Shown: positions 45,384 to 54,492, numbered from the stretch's first letter. The stretch: 64,000 bases of DNA from Psychromarinibacter halotolerans (GCF_029168315.1 NZ_JARGYD010000001.1:979155-1043154), one strand, 5' to 3'. Made by a program: numbers and translations. The notes: generated by a model from the sequence alone, not told the origin.

Positions 45384-46391
45384 TTACTCGGCGAAGGTGG
45401 CTTCGCGCGCCTCGTTCTCGTCGGACCACAGCCCCTTGTCCTTGAAAAAGGCAATGGCGGCAGGGTGATACGGAACGGTGTTGCTAGAGAAGCCAAGCCC
45501 GTCCTGAGACCCGCCCCGCAGCGGCGGATAATCCTCGCGCAGTTGCGGGAAGGCGTCGTACAGCGCCGTCAGGATGTTGGTCGCCTCTTCGTCCGACAGC
45601 GAGGCGCTGGTCGTCAGGAAGATGTCATAGGCCGACACCACGACGGGTTCGGTAATCTCGGGCATCGCCGGGTTCGGCCCGACTTCTAGCGGATAGACCC
45701 CCGGCAGTTCGGCGTCGAAGAACTCGGTCGTCGCGTTCTCGCCGGTCAGGCTGAGATAGCGGATGCCGCCCGGAATGGTCGCGTTCGCCTGCTGGGTCAG
45801 CGGGATGCCGATGGCGGCGGCGGTTGCGTCCACGGTGCCCTCGACCAGCGCGTCGAGACCCGCTTTCAGGCCCGACACCTCGATCGCATCCACGTCTTCG
45901 GGCGTCAGCCCCGCCGCCAGAAGCGTCGCCCGGTTCACCGTCGACACACCCGTCAGGGCGGTCATGTCGATGACCACGCGCTTGCCGGCAAGTTCGCCGA
46001 CCTCTGTAATGCCGTCGTCGGCGCGGGTGATATAGGCCTGCCGCAGCGGCCACAGCCGTGCCAGCACACGCAGATCCGACAGCGCCTCTCCCGAGGTCTC
46101 GCCGGTGTACCAACCGCCCGCGTCGATGGCCGAGTTCAGGCCCACGGTCACCTCGCCCGCCGAGATCAGCGGCAGATAGACCGACGACCCGGTGAACGGC
46201 TGCACCGTCACCGGACGCTGCATCTCTTCCTGCAGCACGGCCGCGATGCCGCTGCCGATGGTGTAGTAAAGCGAGCCCTGCGGGTTGGTCCCGATCGTGA
46301 CCCGACCCTGCGCCGCCGCATCGCCACCGGCAAAACCTGTGACCGCGGCAATCGCCGCAGTCGCGGCAATTCCCTTAAGAAAAGCTTTCAT
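45384..46391 (-). CDS. TAXI-family TRAP transporter solute-binding protein
   Basis: The 335-residue protein has a Sec signal peptide of about 28 residues (ending DAAAQ) and the family motif GTNPQGSLYYTIGSGIAAVL. It should capture the substrate in the periplasm for the adjacent fused permease. The ATG at 46391 has GGAGG five bases upstream and is the first gene of the six-gene operon. An aromatic hydroxycarboxylate is the likely ligand, given the downstream decarboxylase and hydroxylase. Confidence 0.92.
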   Translation of the reverse strand: MKAFLKGIAATAAIAAVTGFAGGDAAAQGRVTIGTNPQGSLYYTIGSGIAAVLQEEMQRPVTVQPFTGSSVYLPLISAGEVTVGLNSAIDAGGWYTGETSGEALSDLRVLARLWPLRQAYITRADDGITEVGELAGKRVVIDMTALTGVSTVNRATLLAAGLTPEDVDAIEVSGLKAGLDALVEGTVDATAAAIGIPLTQQANATIPGGIRYLSLTGENATTEFFDAELPGVYPLEVGPNPAMPEITEPVVVSAYDIFLTTSASLSDEEATNILTALYDAFPQLREDYPPLRGGSQDGLGFSSNTVPYHPAAIAFFKDKGLWSDENEAREATFAE

Positions 46392-46491
46392 AATGTCCTC
46401 CCTACGTCCGCCGCCCTCCTCGTCCGGCAAGCTGGACTTGCACGAAGGCTAGACCGGCAAGCTTGATAACAAAACTGAATTTTAATAAGAC

Positions 46492-46514
46492 ATTCATGCA
46501 GTCATTAAATGAAT
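46492..46514. promoter_or_regulatory. LysR-type inverted repeat ATTCAT-N11-ATGAAT
   Basis: Perfect 6-base arms at 46492-46497 and 46509-46514 flank 11 bases, a T-N11-A-class LysR site with longer arms. It lies between the LysR gene and the TAXI operon and covers an in-frame ATG at 46496, arguing that the LysR protein starts downstream. Confidence 0.5.
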
Positions 46515-46519
46515 CTTGG

Positions 46520-47449
46520 ATGCCGGTTTCTAGCCTTACCCTCAAACAGCTTCGCGCCATCCAGCAGGTGTACCGCACCGGGCAGGTCTCGGCGGCGGCA
46601 GACGCGCTGAACATCACCCAGTCTGCTGCCAGCGTGCTGATCCGGCAGGCCGAAGCCGCGCTCGGCGCCACCCTGTTCGACCGCACGACCCGGTCGCTGT
46701 CGCCGTCCGAGGCGGGCGAAAGCGTGATCGGGCTGGTCGAGCGCATCCTTGGCGACCTGTCGACACTGGAAGAAACGATCCGCGGCCTGCGCGACCTTGA
46801 ACGCGGGCGGATCCGGCTGACGGCGACGCCCGCCACAGGGCTGACGCTGTTGCCCGAGACGGTGCGCCGCTACAGGGCCGCCTACCCCGCCGTCAGCCTT
46901 GTGATGGACGACTGCGCCCCCGACCAGTTCTATGCCAACATCCTTGAACAGCGCGCCGACTTCGGCATCGGAACCGAACCGTTGGACAAATCCGCGCTGG
47001 ATTGGGAAAGCCTGCACTTCGACCCGCTTTGCATCATATGTTCAGAGGAACACCCCTTCGCCTTCCGCGAGGCGGTCGGATGGGCCGAACTGGACGGGCA
47101 GCCCCTGATCCTGTCGCGCCGCGACTACGGCGTGCGCGGCATGGTCGAGGCGACGCTGGCGCGGCTGGATATCCGCCCCAACGTGGTGGCCGAGGTCGGA
47201 TTCCTTGGCAGCGCGGCGTGGATGTCGTCTTGCGGCATCGGCTTGGCCGTGCTGCCGGGGCGGCTGGCCCGCGCCCAGCCCGCGCCCGGCGTGCGCAACG
47301 TGCCGCTGGTCGATCCCGTGGTGCGGCGTGCGGCGGGGCTGGTCAAGCGGCGCAAGCACAGCCTGTCCCACAGCGCGGAACGGTTTGTCGAGATGCTGGC
47401 GAAGGACCTGCAGGACTCGGCGGCCTCGCCCACCCCGGCCCACGCCTAG
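46520..47449 (+). CDS. LysR-family regulator of the TAXI/aromatic operon
   Basis: The 309-residue protein has a winged helix (LTLKQLRAIQQVYRTGQVSA, ITQSAASVLIRQAEAALG) and a LysR substrate domain. It is divergent from the TAXI operon, the classic arrangement for an activator of an adjacent aromatic pathway. I place the start at the ATG at 46520 because the HTH begins at once and a palindrome occupies the sequence around the earlier ATG at 46496; neither has a good ribosome site, and a TTG at 46463 is also in frame. The stop shares CTAG with the convergent oxidoreductase stop. Confidence 0.85.
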   Translation: MPVSSLTLKQLRAIQQVYRTGQVSAAADALNITQSAASVLIRQAEAALGATLFDRTTRSLSPSEAGESVIGLVERILGDLSTLEETIRGLRDLERGRIRLTATPATGLTLLPETVRRYRAAYPAVSLVMDDCAPDQFYANILEQRADFGIGTEPLDKSALDWESLHFDPLCIICSEEHPFAFREAVGWAELDGQPLILSRRDYGVRGMVEATLARLDIRPNVVAEVGFLGSAAWMSSCGIGLAVLPGRLARAQPAPGVRNVPLVDPVVRRAAGLVKRRKHSLSHSAERFVEMLAKDLQDSAASPTPAHA

Positions 47450-48528
47450 ACCAGCGAAATCGCCCGCTCTTCCTTGATGCTCTGTTCGGCGGCCAGCACG
47501 ATGCGCAGGCTGTCCAGAGCCGCCTGCATAGACTCCGACAGGTCCAGATCCTCGCGGATCGCTTTCAGGAAGAACTCCTGCTCGCGGTCGCACAGTTCCT
47601 GATGACCCGGCTCGTCCTCCATCGACATCAGGTCGTCCGGCTTGACGAAATGCTTGTCCGGCCCGACCTCGGCATGGTGATAGCGGATCGCGTCGGTCTT
47701 GGTGTGCTTGTCGATATCGGCGCTGTCCGACAGGTCATCGCCGTCGCCGCGCGCTTCTTCGTTCGGCACAAGGCTGACCGAGCCCTTCGGCCCCACGATG
47801 TCCTTCACGAAGAACGCGGTCTCCGACATCATCGGGCCCCACCCGGCCTCGTACCAGCCGACCGAGCCATCGTCGAAGGTGACGTGCAGGTGGCCGTAAT
47901 TCTGCTTGTCCGCCTCGCCCCACAGCCCCGCGCCGATGCCGTGCACGCGCACCGGCTTGGCGCCGGTCAGCTGGCACATGACGTCGACATAGTGGACGCC
48001 GCAGTCGACGATGGGGATCAGGCTGTCGATCAGGTTCTTGTGCCAGAACCACGCATCGCCAGATGACTGCTGGTTCAGGTTCAGACGCATCACCAACGGC
48101 TTGCCCAGCGTCTTGCCCAGTTCGATGAACTTGATCCACGACGGATGGACCCGCAGGATGTAACCCAGCACCAGCTTGCGGCCGGTTTCCTTGGCCTTGG
48201 CGACGACGGCTTCGGCTTCTTCGTTGGTGGTGCCGATGGGCTTTTCCATGAACACATGCGCGCCCGCGTCCATCGCCTTGATCGTGTAATCCGCGTGGGT
48301 GTTGGGCCATGTGTTGATCGACACCGCGTCGGGCTTCAGCTCGGCCAGCGCGGACTCGTAATCCTCGAACAGCGGATAGCCCTGAAGCTCGTCCGGGATC
48401 GTCTTGGACTTGATCGTGCGCGAGCACAGGCCGACGATCTCGAAGCCGTCGTTGCGGTGATAGGCGCTGGCATGGGACGCGCCCATGTTGCCAAGCCCGA
48501 CGACAAGAATGCGTACCGGATCGCTCAT
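47446..48528 (-). CDS. Gfo/Idh/MocA-family oxidoreductase
   Basis: The 360-residue NAD(P)-dependent dehydrogenase has the N-terminal Rossmann segment VVGLGNMGASHASAY and the EKP motif in FMEKPIGTT with the catalytic lysine, followed by a beta-sheet substrate domain. Family members oxidise sugars, inositols, amino-sugars or related polyols. GGAGG precedes the ATG at 48528. It is the last gene of an operon with a NitT/Tau-type ABC transporter, 115 bases after the binding-protein gene, so it probably acts on the imported compound. Confidence 0.88.
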   Translation of the reverse strand: MSDPVRILVVGLGNMGASHASAYHRNDGFEIVGLCSRTIKSKTIPDELQGYPLFEDYESALAELKPDAVSINTWPNTHADYTIKAMDAGAHVFMEKPIGTTNEEAEAVVAKAKETGRKLVLGYILRVHPSWIKFIELGKTLGKPLVMRLNLNQQSSGDAWFWHKNLIDSLIPIVDCGVHYVDVMCQLTGAKPVRVHGIGAGLWGEADKQNYGHLHVTFDDGSVGWYEAGWGPMMSETAFFVKDIVGPKGSVSLVPNEEARGDGDDLSDSADIDKHTKTDAIRYHHAEVGPDKHFVKPDDLMSMEDEPGHQELCDREQEFFLKAIREDLDLSESMQAALDSLRIVLAAEQSIKEERAISLV

Positions 48529-48643
48529 TGCTGGTCCTCCCTGCGGGCTTTCGCCCCTGTTCGTGTGCGGACCGGCGGCACGAGGCAACGCACCGCCGGT
48601 GGTGTTGCAGGCCAGTCCGGGTCAGACCCGGACCGGCGTGCCG

Positions 48644-49789
48644 TCAGATTGCCTGATCGAACATCGACGCGCGAAGCGCCTCGACGTCGACCGCCGCCAG
48701 ATCCTCGGACACCTCGGCGCCCTCAGCGTCGGCTTTCACCGCGTCGTGGTCGAAGTCGTTCGCGGCGGGGATCAGCATGTTGGTGCAGACGTCCTCGGCA
48801 CTGATCGGGCTGGAGATCTGACCGATCTCTGCCGACGTGTCGAAGAAGGTCTGCCAGCTGGACATGTCGTGCCAGCCCCAGCCTTCGCGCATGCTCATGT
48901 CGCCCCGGAACACGTTCATCTGCTGGATGATCGACATCAGGCCCAGTTCCGGCCCGAGGTTCGACGCCAGCGTCGGGAACTGTTCGAACACGGCTTGCAC
49001 CGCAGCGGCGGGGTTGTGTTCCGCGAACTCCAGCCCCATCGCCCAGCCGCGTAGGTACTTTTCGAGGAATTCCACCTTGTCGGGATCCTCAAGGTCGGCG
49101 GCGCGCACCACGAAGGTGTTCGCCGGCATCGGCGAGTTCTGCACGCCCAGCCAGTATTCGAACTCCAGCCCGGTGCTGATCCACTCGGCCCGCAGACCTT
49201 CCCACGACAGGGCGGCGTCGCCCTGCCCGGCCGCCAGCGCGGTGCCCCACGTCGGCCAACCGGCTTCGACATAGGTGATGGTCGACACGTCGACGCCCAT
49301 CGCGGCCAGAAGCGGATCGCAGATCGACTGCCACGCGGCAGAGCCCAGAAGGATCGTCTTGCCCTCGATCTCCTTGATGTCAGACGGGCCTTCGCCGGTC
49401 CGGAACGCAAAGCTGAACGTGTCCAGCGCGCCCATGTGGAACGCCGATTTCAGCGCCATGCCGTTTTCAAGCGCGAACGAGAACACGCCGGGGCTGGGGA
49501 AACCCATGTCGGCCTGCCCCACATCGACGAATTTCACCGTCGCGGTGCCGTCGGACGGTCCGGGCTGCATCTCGACGTCGAGATCGTCGAAATAGCCCAT
49601 CTTCTTGCCGATCCAGAACGGATAGTCGTCCAGCACTTCAAGCGTGCCGCGCGGGCTGATCCAGGTGAACGTGTCATCGTAGGGTTCCGCATGAAGGCGC
49701 GGGATGTTCAGGCCAGAAACGATCACGCCACCGGCGGTGACCTGCAAAAGCTGACGACGTGTCAGCATGGAACTCGTGCGGTTCTTCAT
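48644..49789 (-). CDS. NitT/TauT-type ABC transporter substrate-binding protein (SsuA/NMT1-like) with Tat signal
   Basis: The 381-residue protein starts with a twin-arginine signal (TRRQLLQ, then VTAGGVIVSG) and continues as an NMT1/THI5-SsuA-like periplasmic protein (YPFWIGKKMGYFDDLDVE, FVDVGQADMGFPSPGVFSFA). GGGAG precedes the ATG at 49789; a frame start at 49855 lacks support. Ligands of this class range from sulfonates to pyrimidine precursors. It works with the permease and ATPase genes just upstream. Confidence 0.88.
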   Translation of the reverse strand: MKNRTSSMLTRRQLLQVTAGGVIVSGLNIPRLHAEPYDDTFTWISPRGTLEVLDDYPFWIGKKMGYFDDLDVEMQPGPSDGTATVKFVDVGQADMGFPSPGVFSFALENGMALKSAFHMGALDTFSFAFRTGEGPSDIKEIEGKTILLGSAAWQSICDPLLAAMGVDVSTITYVEAGWPTWGTALAAGQGDAALSWEGLRAEWISTGLEFEYWLGVQNSPMPANTFVVRAADLEDPDKVEFLEKYLRGWAMGLEFAEHNPAAAVQAVFEQFPTLASNLGPELGLMSIIQQMNVFRGDMSMREGWGWHDMSSWQTFFDTSAEIGQISSPISAEDVCTNMLIPAANDFDHDAVKADAEGAEVSEDLAAVDVEALRASMFDQAI

Positions 49790-49833
49790 CTTGTAACTCC
49801 CTGTTGTTGCTGCGGTTACCGGGTTCGGCCGCC

Positions 49834-50652
49834 TCAGGCCTCCCAGCTTGCCCACTTCTTGCCGATGAGAAAAAAGATCACGTAAATCAGGATGCCAAGC
49901 GCCGACAGCATCAGCACCACACCGAAGAATTGCGGCATTTGGATCATCGAGGAATAGGTCGTCAGCCGGTTGCCCAGCCCAAAGCCGCCGCCGACCATCT
50001 CGGCGCCGACCGCTGTCAGCAGGCCGAAGATCGCGCCGATCATCAGGCCGACAAGGATCATCGGCAGTGCCATCGGGGCGCGGATCTTCCAGAAGATCTG
50101 CAGCGTCGAGGCGCCGTAGCTGCGCGCCAGCGCGATCTTGTTGGCGTCGACCCGGCGAAAGCCGGTGGCAGAGTTGATCATCACCATCGGCCCCGAGGCC
50201 AGCGCCACCGCGATGATCCGGGGTTCATAGCCGAAGCCGAAGCGCAGGATCAGCAGCGGCACCAGCGCCAGCATCGGCGTGGTCACAAGGATCAGGATAT
50301 ACGGCGCGATGATCTTCTCGGCGAAGGGAAACTGGGTGATCACCGCCGCAAGGAACATGCCGATCCCCGCCCCGATGGCGAAGCCCGACAGCAGCACCAC
50401 CAGCGTGTGCCCCAGATGCGGCAGGATCAGCGGGAAATCCGTGACCAGCGCCACCGCGATCTGCGAGGGCGTCGGCAGGATGTATTGCGGCACCTCGAAC
50501 CAGCGCAGCAGCACCTCAAGCCCGCCGATCACGATCACTGCGGTGGCGATGATGGCAAGGATCTCGTACTTGGTGCTGCCCGACCCGAAGCTCGACAGCG
50601 ACTGAAGCCCCTTGCCGACCCGTGCGCCGACGACCTCCGCGTCCTCGCTCAT
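49834..50652 (-). CDS. NitT/TauT-type ABC transporter permease (SsuC/TauC-like)
   Basis: The 272-residue membrane protein has the BPD-type fold with LPTPSQIAVALVTDFP after the first helix and the EAA-type DANKIALARSYGASTLQIFW loop. AGGAG lies upstream of the ATG at 50652. It lies 9 bases after the ATPase gene and before the binding-protein gene in one transcript. Confidence 0.9.
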   Translation of the reverse strand: MSEDAEVVGARVGKGLQSLSSFGSGSTKYEILAIIATAVIVIGGLEVLLRWFEVPQYILPTPSQIAVALVTDFPLILPHLGHTLVVLLSGFAIGAGIGMFLAAVITQFPFAEKIIAPYILILVTTPMLALVPLLILRFGFGYEPRIIAVALASGPMVMINSATGFRRVDANKIALARSYGASTLQIFWKIRAPMALPMILVGLMIGAIFGLLTAVGAEMVGGGFGLGNRLTTYSSMIQMPQFFGVVLMLSALGILIYVIFFLIGKKWASWEA

Positions 50653-50661
50653 CCCAGTCTC

Positions 50662-51453
50662 CTATTCCGCCGCCTTCGCGGTCCGCTTGCTTTGCTGATG
50701 ACCGTAGATGTCGGCCTTGATCCGGTAGGTCAGGTCGTAGACCTCCTTACCGGCCATGATCTCCATCGTGCGGGGCCGCTCGAACGGCACCTCGTACTCG
50801 CGCAGCACCCGGCCCGGTCGCGGCGTCAGCACGACGACCTTGTCCGACAGGAACAGCGCCTCTTCGATCGAGTGGGTGATGAAGACGATGGTGGTGTGCG
50901 TTTCTAGCCAGATTTCCTCGACCAGCGCGTTCATCTCTTCGCGGGTGAAGGCGTCCAGCGCGCCGAAAGGTTCGTCCATCAGCAGGACCGACGGGCGCAG
51001 CGACAGCGCGCGCACGATAGAGGCCCGCTGCTGCATCCCGCCCGACAGCTCGTTCGGCATGTTCTTCTCGAACCCTTTCAGGCCGACCCGGTCCAGCAGG
51101 TGGTCGATCCACGCCATGTCCGGCTTCTGATGCTTGACCTCGAACGGGAACAGGATGTTGTCGATCAGGTTGCGCCAAGGCAGCAGGTTGGCCTCTTGAA
51201 ACACCAGCCCGATGTCCGGGTGCGGTCCGGTGATCTTTTTGCCGTCCAGCAGGATTTCCCCCGAGGTCAGCCCGTGCAGACCGGACATCGACCAAAGCAG
51301 CGTGGTCTTGCCGCAGCCCGAGGGGCCGACGATCGAGACAATCGTGTTCGGCGCAATGTCCAGCGAGCAATCAAGCAACGCGTCCATGTCGCCGTAACGC
51401 TTTCCAGCGCCGCGTATTTCAAGCTTTGACGGATGACTCGAAGTGCTGGACAT
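50662..51453 (-). CDS. NitT/TauT-type ABC transporter ATP-binding protein (SsuB/TauB-like)
   Basis: The 263-residue ATPase has Walker A GPSGCGKT at 43-50, LVFQEANLLPWRN, signature LSGGMQQRASIVRAL, Walker B VLLMDEPFGALDAFTR and the H-loop ITHSIEEAL. It is the first gene of the four-gene operon; the RpiR-type palindromes lie in the upstream divergent region. Confidence 0.92.
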   Translation of the reverse strand: MSSTSSHPSKLEIRGAGKRYGDMDALLDCSLDIAPNTIVSIVGPSGCGKTTLLWSMSGLHGLTSGEILLDGKKITGPHPDIGLVFQEANLLPWRNLIDNILFPFEVKHQKPDMAWIDHLLDRVGLKGFEKNMPNELSGGMQQRASIVRALSLRPSVLLMDEPFGALDAFTREEMNALVEEIWLETHTTIVFITHSIEEALFLSDKVVVLTPRPGRVLREYEVPFERPRTMEIMAGKEVYDLTYRIKADIYGHQQSKRTAKAAE

Positions 51454-51505
51454 GACGCCCCTGTCGATTGGCAGCGAAGGAATTACGACTCGCTTGCGTC
51501 AACAG

Positions 51506-51520
51506 TGTAACTCACTTACA
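51506..51520. promoter_or_regulatory. RpiR-type operator 1 (TGTAA-N5-TTACA)
   Basis: TGTAACTCACTTACA has perfect five-base arms. It lies about 52 bases upstream of the ABC ATPase start, immediately after a minus-strand TTGACA (51530-51525), so binding could block that promoter. Confidence 0.6.
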
Positions 51521-51590
51521 TTTCTGTCAAGTTTGGCGAAAACTTCAGGGCCCGAAGCCTTCATACGTCTGATTTTTAAGCTTCGGTTCG

Positions 51591-51605
51591 TGTAAGTAAC
51601 TCACA
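51591..51605. promoter_or_regulatory. RpiR-type operator 2 (TGTAAGT-A-ACTCACA)
   Basis: Seven-base arms match at six positions. The centre is 85 bases from operator 1, about eight helical turns, and about 60 bases upstream of the RpiR start. Confidence 0.55.
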
Positions 51606-51656
51606 TGGCGGTCAAAACTTCACGTCACTTGAAATTGCCGCCGGAGGAGACAGCGC

Positions 51657-52592
51657 ATGACGTCGACGTCCGATCTTGCCTCGCCCGCAGCGCGCGCCTC
51701 AGAGCGGTCGGACCGGATTCCCGACATCATCGGAGAGATCAAAGACCGCTACGCCAGCCTGCGCCCCGCGGAACAATCCGTGGCGGATGCGGTGTTGGCG
51801 GACGTGCAGGAAGCGGTGCGCGCCTCTAACGGTGAAATCGCCGACCGCGCCGGTGTCAGCCAGCCCACCGTCACCCGGTTCTGCCGGTCCATCGGCTGCG
51901 CCGGGGTGCGCGACTTCAAGCTTCAACTCGCCCAGTCGCTGGCGGTCGGAGAGACCTTTCTTGCCATCGACACCCCCGAGACCCCGGCCGGAGAGCTACC
52001 GCCCTTCTGGCATTCGGTGCTGGGCGAGGCGCGCGGCGCGATCCGCGAGGTCGAGCGGCAGGTGAACCCCGACGACGTGCTGGCCGCGGCAGAGATGCTG
52101 GCTGGCGCCGGACGGGTCGCGACCTTCGGCGTCGGCGGCTCGTCCAGCACGCTGGCGATCGAGGCGCAGGTCCGGCTGTTCCGCTACGGGCTGGCGGTGG
52201 ATTGCTCGCTTGAACCCTACATGGCGCGGATGACCGCCGCGACGCTGCGCCCGGGCAACGTGCTGCTGGCCTTCTCGGCCACCGGGCGCACGCCCGAGGT
52301 GGTCGAGGCGATCGAGATCGCCAACCACTACGGCGCGGGCACCATCGCGATCACCCGCCCGGGCTCGCCGGTGGCCGACGCGGCTTCGGTCGCGCTGACG
52401 GTGGCGGTGGGCGAATACCCCGACGCCCTGACCCCCACCGCGTCCCGCTTCGCCTTTCTTGCAATCCTCGACGTGATCTCGGCCGCGACGGGCTATCGGC
52501 TTGGCCCGAGGGCCCGCGAAAGCCTGCGGCGGATCAAGTTCAACATCCTTCCCACGCGGCCCGGCAGCGGGCTTGAACCTCTTGGCGACTGA
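51657..52592 (+). CDS. RpiR/MurR-family transcriptional regulator
   Basis: The 311-residue protein has the RpiR N-terminal helix-turn-helix (YASLRPAEQSVADAVLADVQ, AGVSQPTVTRFCRSIG) and a C-terminal SIS domain (ATFGVGGSSSTLAIEAQV, LLAFSATGRTPEVVEA). SIS domains sense phosphosugars or related ligands. A strong GGAGGAGA precedes the ATG. It is divergent from the NitT-type transporter operon and the FMO gene starts 8 bases after it, so it probably controls both. Confidence 0.92.
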   Translation: MTSTSDLASPAARASERSDRIPDIIGEIKDRYASLRPAEQSVADAVLADVQEAVRASNGEIADRAGVSQPTVTRFCRSIGCAGVRDFKLQLAQSLAVGETFLAIDTPETPAGELPPFWHSVLGEARGAIREVERQVNPDDVLAAAEMLAGAGRVATFGVGGSSSTLAIEAQVRLFRYGLAVDCSLEPYMARMTAATLRPGNVLLAFSATGRTPEVVEAIEIANHYGAGTIAITRPGSPVADAASVALTVAVGEYPDALTPTASRFAFLAILDVISAATGYRLGPRARESLRRIKFNILPTRPGSGLEPLGD

Positions 52593-52599
52593 GATCCGA

Positions 52600-54366
52600 A
52601 TGAACACACAGATAGACGACTGGCTGTCGCGCTTCGATGCGGCCCTGACCTCTGGCGACGTTTCCGCCGTGACTGCCCTGTTCGAACCGAACGGCTACTG
52701 GCGCGACATCCTCAGCTTCACCTGGAACCTCGTGACGCTGGAAGGCCGCGACAGCATCGGCGCCATGCTTGAGACCTGCCTTGCCGGCACCGCGCCGTCG
52801 AACTGGCGCCGGACGTCCGAGGCCGAGGATACCGAGGACGGCGCCGCCGCTTGGATCGCCTTCGAGACCGGGGTCGCCACCGGCACGGGTCGGGTCGCCG
52901 TGCGGGACGGGCTGTGCCACATCCTGCTGACCACGACCGAGAACCTGAAGGGCCACGAGGAACCGCGCGGGGCGCTGCGCCCCAAGGGGATCGAGCATCG
53001 CGCCGACCGCCACCGCGTGACGTGGTCCGAGAAGCGGGCCGAGACATCCGCCCGCATGGGGTTCGAGGATCAGCCCGAGGTTCTGATCATCGGCGGCGGA
53101 CAGGGCGGCGTGGCACTGGCCGCGCGGCTGAAGGCGCTTGGCGTTCCGGCGCTGGTGGTCGAGAAGAACCCGAAGATCGGCGACAGCTGGCGCAACCGCT
53201 ACCGCAGCCTCGTGCTGCATGACCCGGTCTGGTACGACCACCTGCCCTACCTGCCGTTCCCCGACACGTGGCCGGTCTTCACTCCGAAGGACAAGATGGG
53301 CGACTGGCTGGAAAGCTATGCCTCGATCTTCGAACTGGACTGTTGGACCTCGTCCAGCGTGGACCGCGCGACGTGGGACGCCGAGGCCGAAACGTGGACA
53401 GCTGAGGTCACGCATGAAGGCCGCACCGTCACCGTGACGCCGAAGCAGCTGGTGTTCTGCACCGGCGCCTACGGGCCGCCCAACACCCCCAGCTTTCCCG
53501 GTCAAGACAGCTTCGGCGGCACCCTGATCCATTCGTCCGCCTATCACGACGGCGCCGACTGGGCGGGCAAGCGCGCGCTGGTGATCGGCGCAGGCAGTTC
53601 CGCCCACGATGTCGCTGTCGACCTGTGGGAGGCCGGCGCCGACGTCACCATGTACCAGCGACGCCCGGCGATCATCGTGCGGTCTGAGACGCTGATGGAG
53701 CTGGCCTTTCCCACCTACTCGCAAGAGGCGGTCGACAACGGCCTGACCGTCGACATGGCGGACATGCTGGGCGCCTTCACGCCTTTCGCACTGGCGACCG
53801 AAAAGAACCGCCGCCTGTACGACCACATCCGTGAACGCGACGCCGACTTCTACGCGGCGCTTGGCAAGGCGGGGTTCCAGTACGACTTTGGCGAGGACGA
53901 CACCGGCCAGATGATGCGCGCCCTGCGCACGGCGTCCGGCTATTACATCGACGTGGGCGCCTCGACCCTGATCAGCGAGGGCAAGATCAAGGTGCTGGGC
54001 GGCACCATCGACACGCTGACGCCCGACGGCGTGCGGATCGACGGCACCGATCACGGGTTCGATCTGATCGTCGCCTGCACCGGCTATGCCTCGATGAACG
54101 AGGCGGTGGCCCCCATCGTCAGCCGCGAGGCCGCCGACATGGTCGGGCCGTGCTGGGGGCTTGGCTCCGGTGTGCGCGGTGATCCCGGCCCGTGGCTGGG
54201 CGAGCTGCGCAACATGTGGAAGCCCACGGCGCATGACAACCTGTGGTTCCACGGCGGCAACCTTGCCCTGTCGCGATTCTATTCGCGCTTCGTGGCCCTG
54301 CAACTGAAGGCACGGATGGAAGGGATACCGACTCCGGTCTACGCCAGACCCGCTCCGGCGGCCTGA
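52600..54366 (+). CDS. Flavin-containing monooxygenase with N-terminal NTF2/SnoaL-like domain
   Basis: The 588-residue protein has an N-terminal domain of about 130 residues resembling SnoaL/NTF2 folds (WLSRFDAALTSGDVSAV, FEPNGYWRDILSF) and then a class B flavin monooxygenase: FAD motif GGGQGG at 165-170, second dinucleotide motif GAGSSA at 330-335. Bacterial relatives of this fused form are annotated only as NAD(P)-binding or FAD-dependent proteins. The ATG at 52600 follows the RpiR stop by 8 bases. It may oxygenate the compound brought in by the divergent transporter; the NTF2-like part may bind substrate. A 12-base palindrome (54368-54379) follows the stop. Confidence 0.82.
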   Translation: MNTQIDDWLSRFDAALTSGDVSAVTALFEPNGYWRDILSFTWNLVTLEGRDSIGAMLETCLAGTAPSNWRRTSEAEDTEDGAAAWIAFETGVATGTGRVAVRDGLCHILLTTTENLKGHEEPRGALRPKGIEHRADRHRVTWSEKRAETSARMGFEDQPEVLIIGGGQGGVALAARLKALGVPALVVEKNPKIGDSWRNRYRSLVLHDPVWYDHLPYLPFPDTWPVFTPKDKMGDWLESYASIFELDCWTSSSVDRATWDAEAETWTAEVTHEGRTVTVTPKQLVFCTGAYGPPNTPSFPGQDSFGGTLIHSSAYHDGADWAGKRALVIGAGSSAHDVAVDLWEAGADVTMYQRRPAIIVRSETLMELAFPTYSQEAVDNGLTVDMADMLGAFTPFALATEKNRRLYDHIRERDADFYAALGKAGFQYDFGEDDTGQMMRALRTASGYYIDVGASTLISEGKIKVLGGTIDTLTPDGVRIDGTDHGFDLIVACTGYASMNEAVAPIVSREAADMVGPCWGLGSGVRGDPGPWLGELRNMWKPTAHDNLWFHGGNLALSRFYSRFVALQLKARMEGIPTPVYARPAPAA

Positions 54367-54492
54367 CACCGGGCCCGGTTTCCGTCCTGAACGCACCGCA
54401 CCGCAAGACTCTGTCCGCCGGGATTTACCCTGCGGTAAAAGGACTTGCGCCTCGAGGCGAACGTGACCTCGACGGAACTCTCGTTAACGTTG

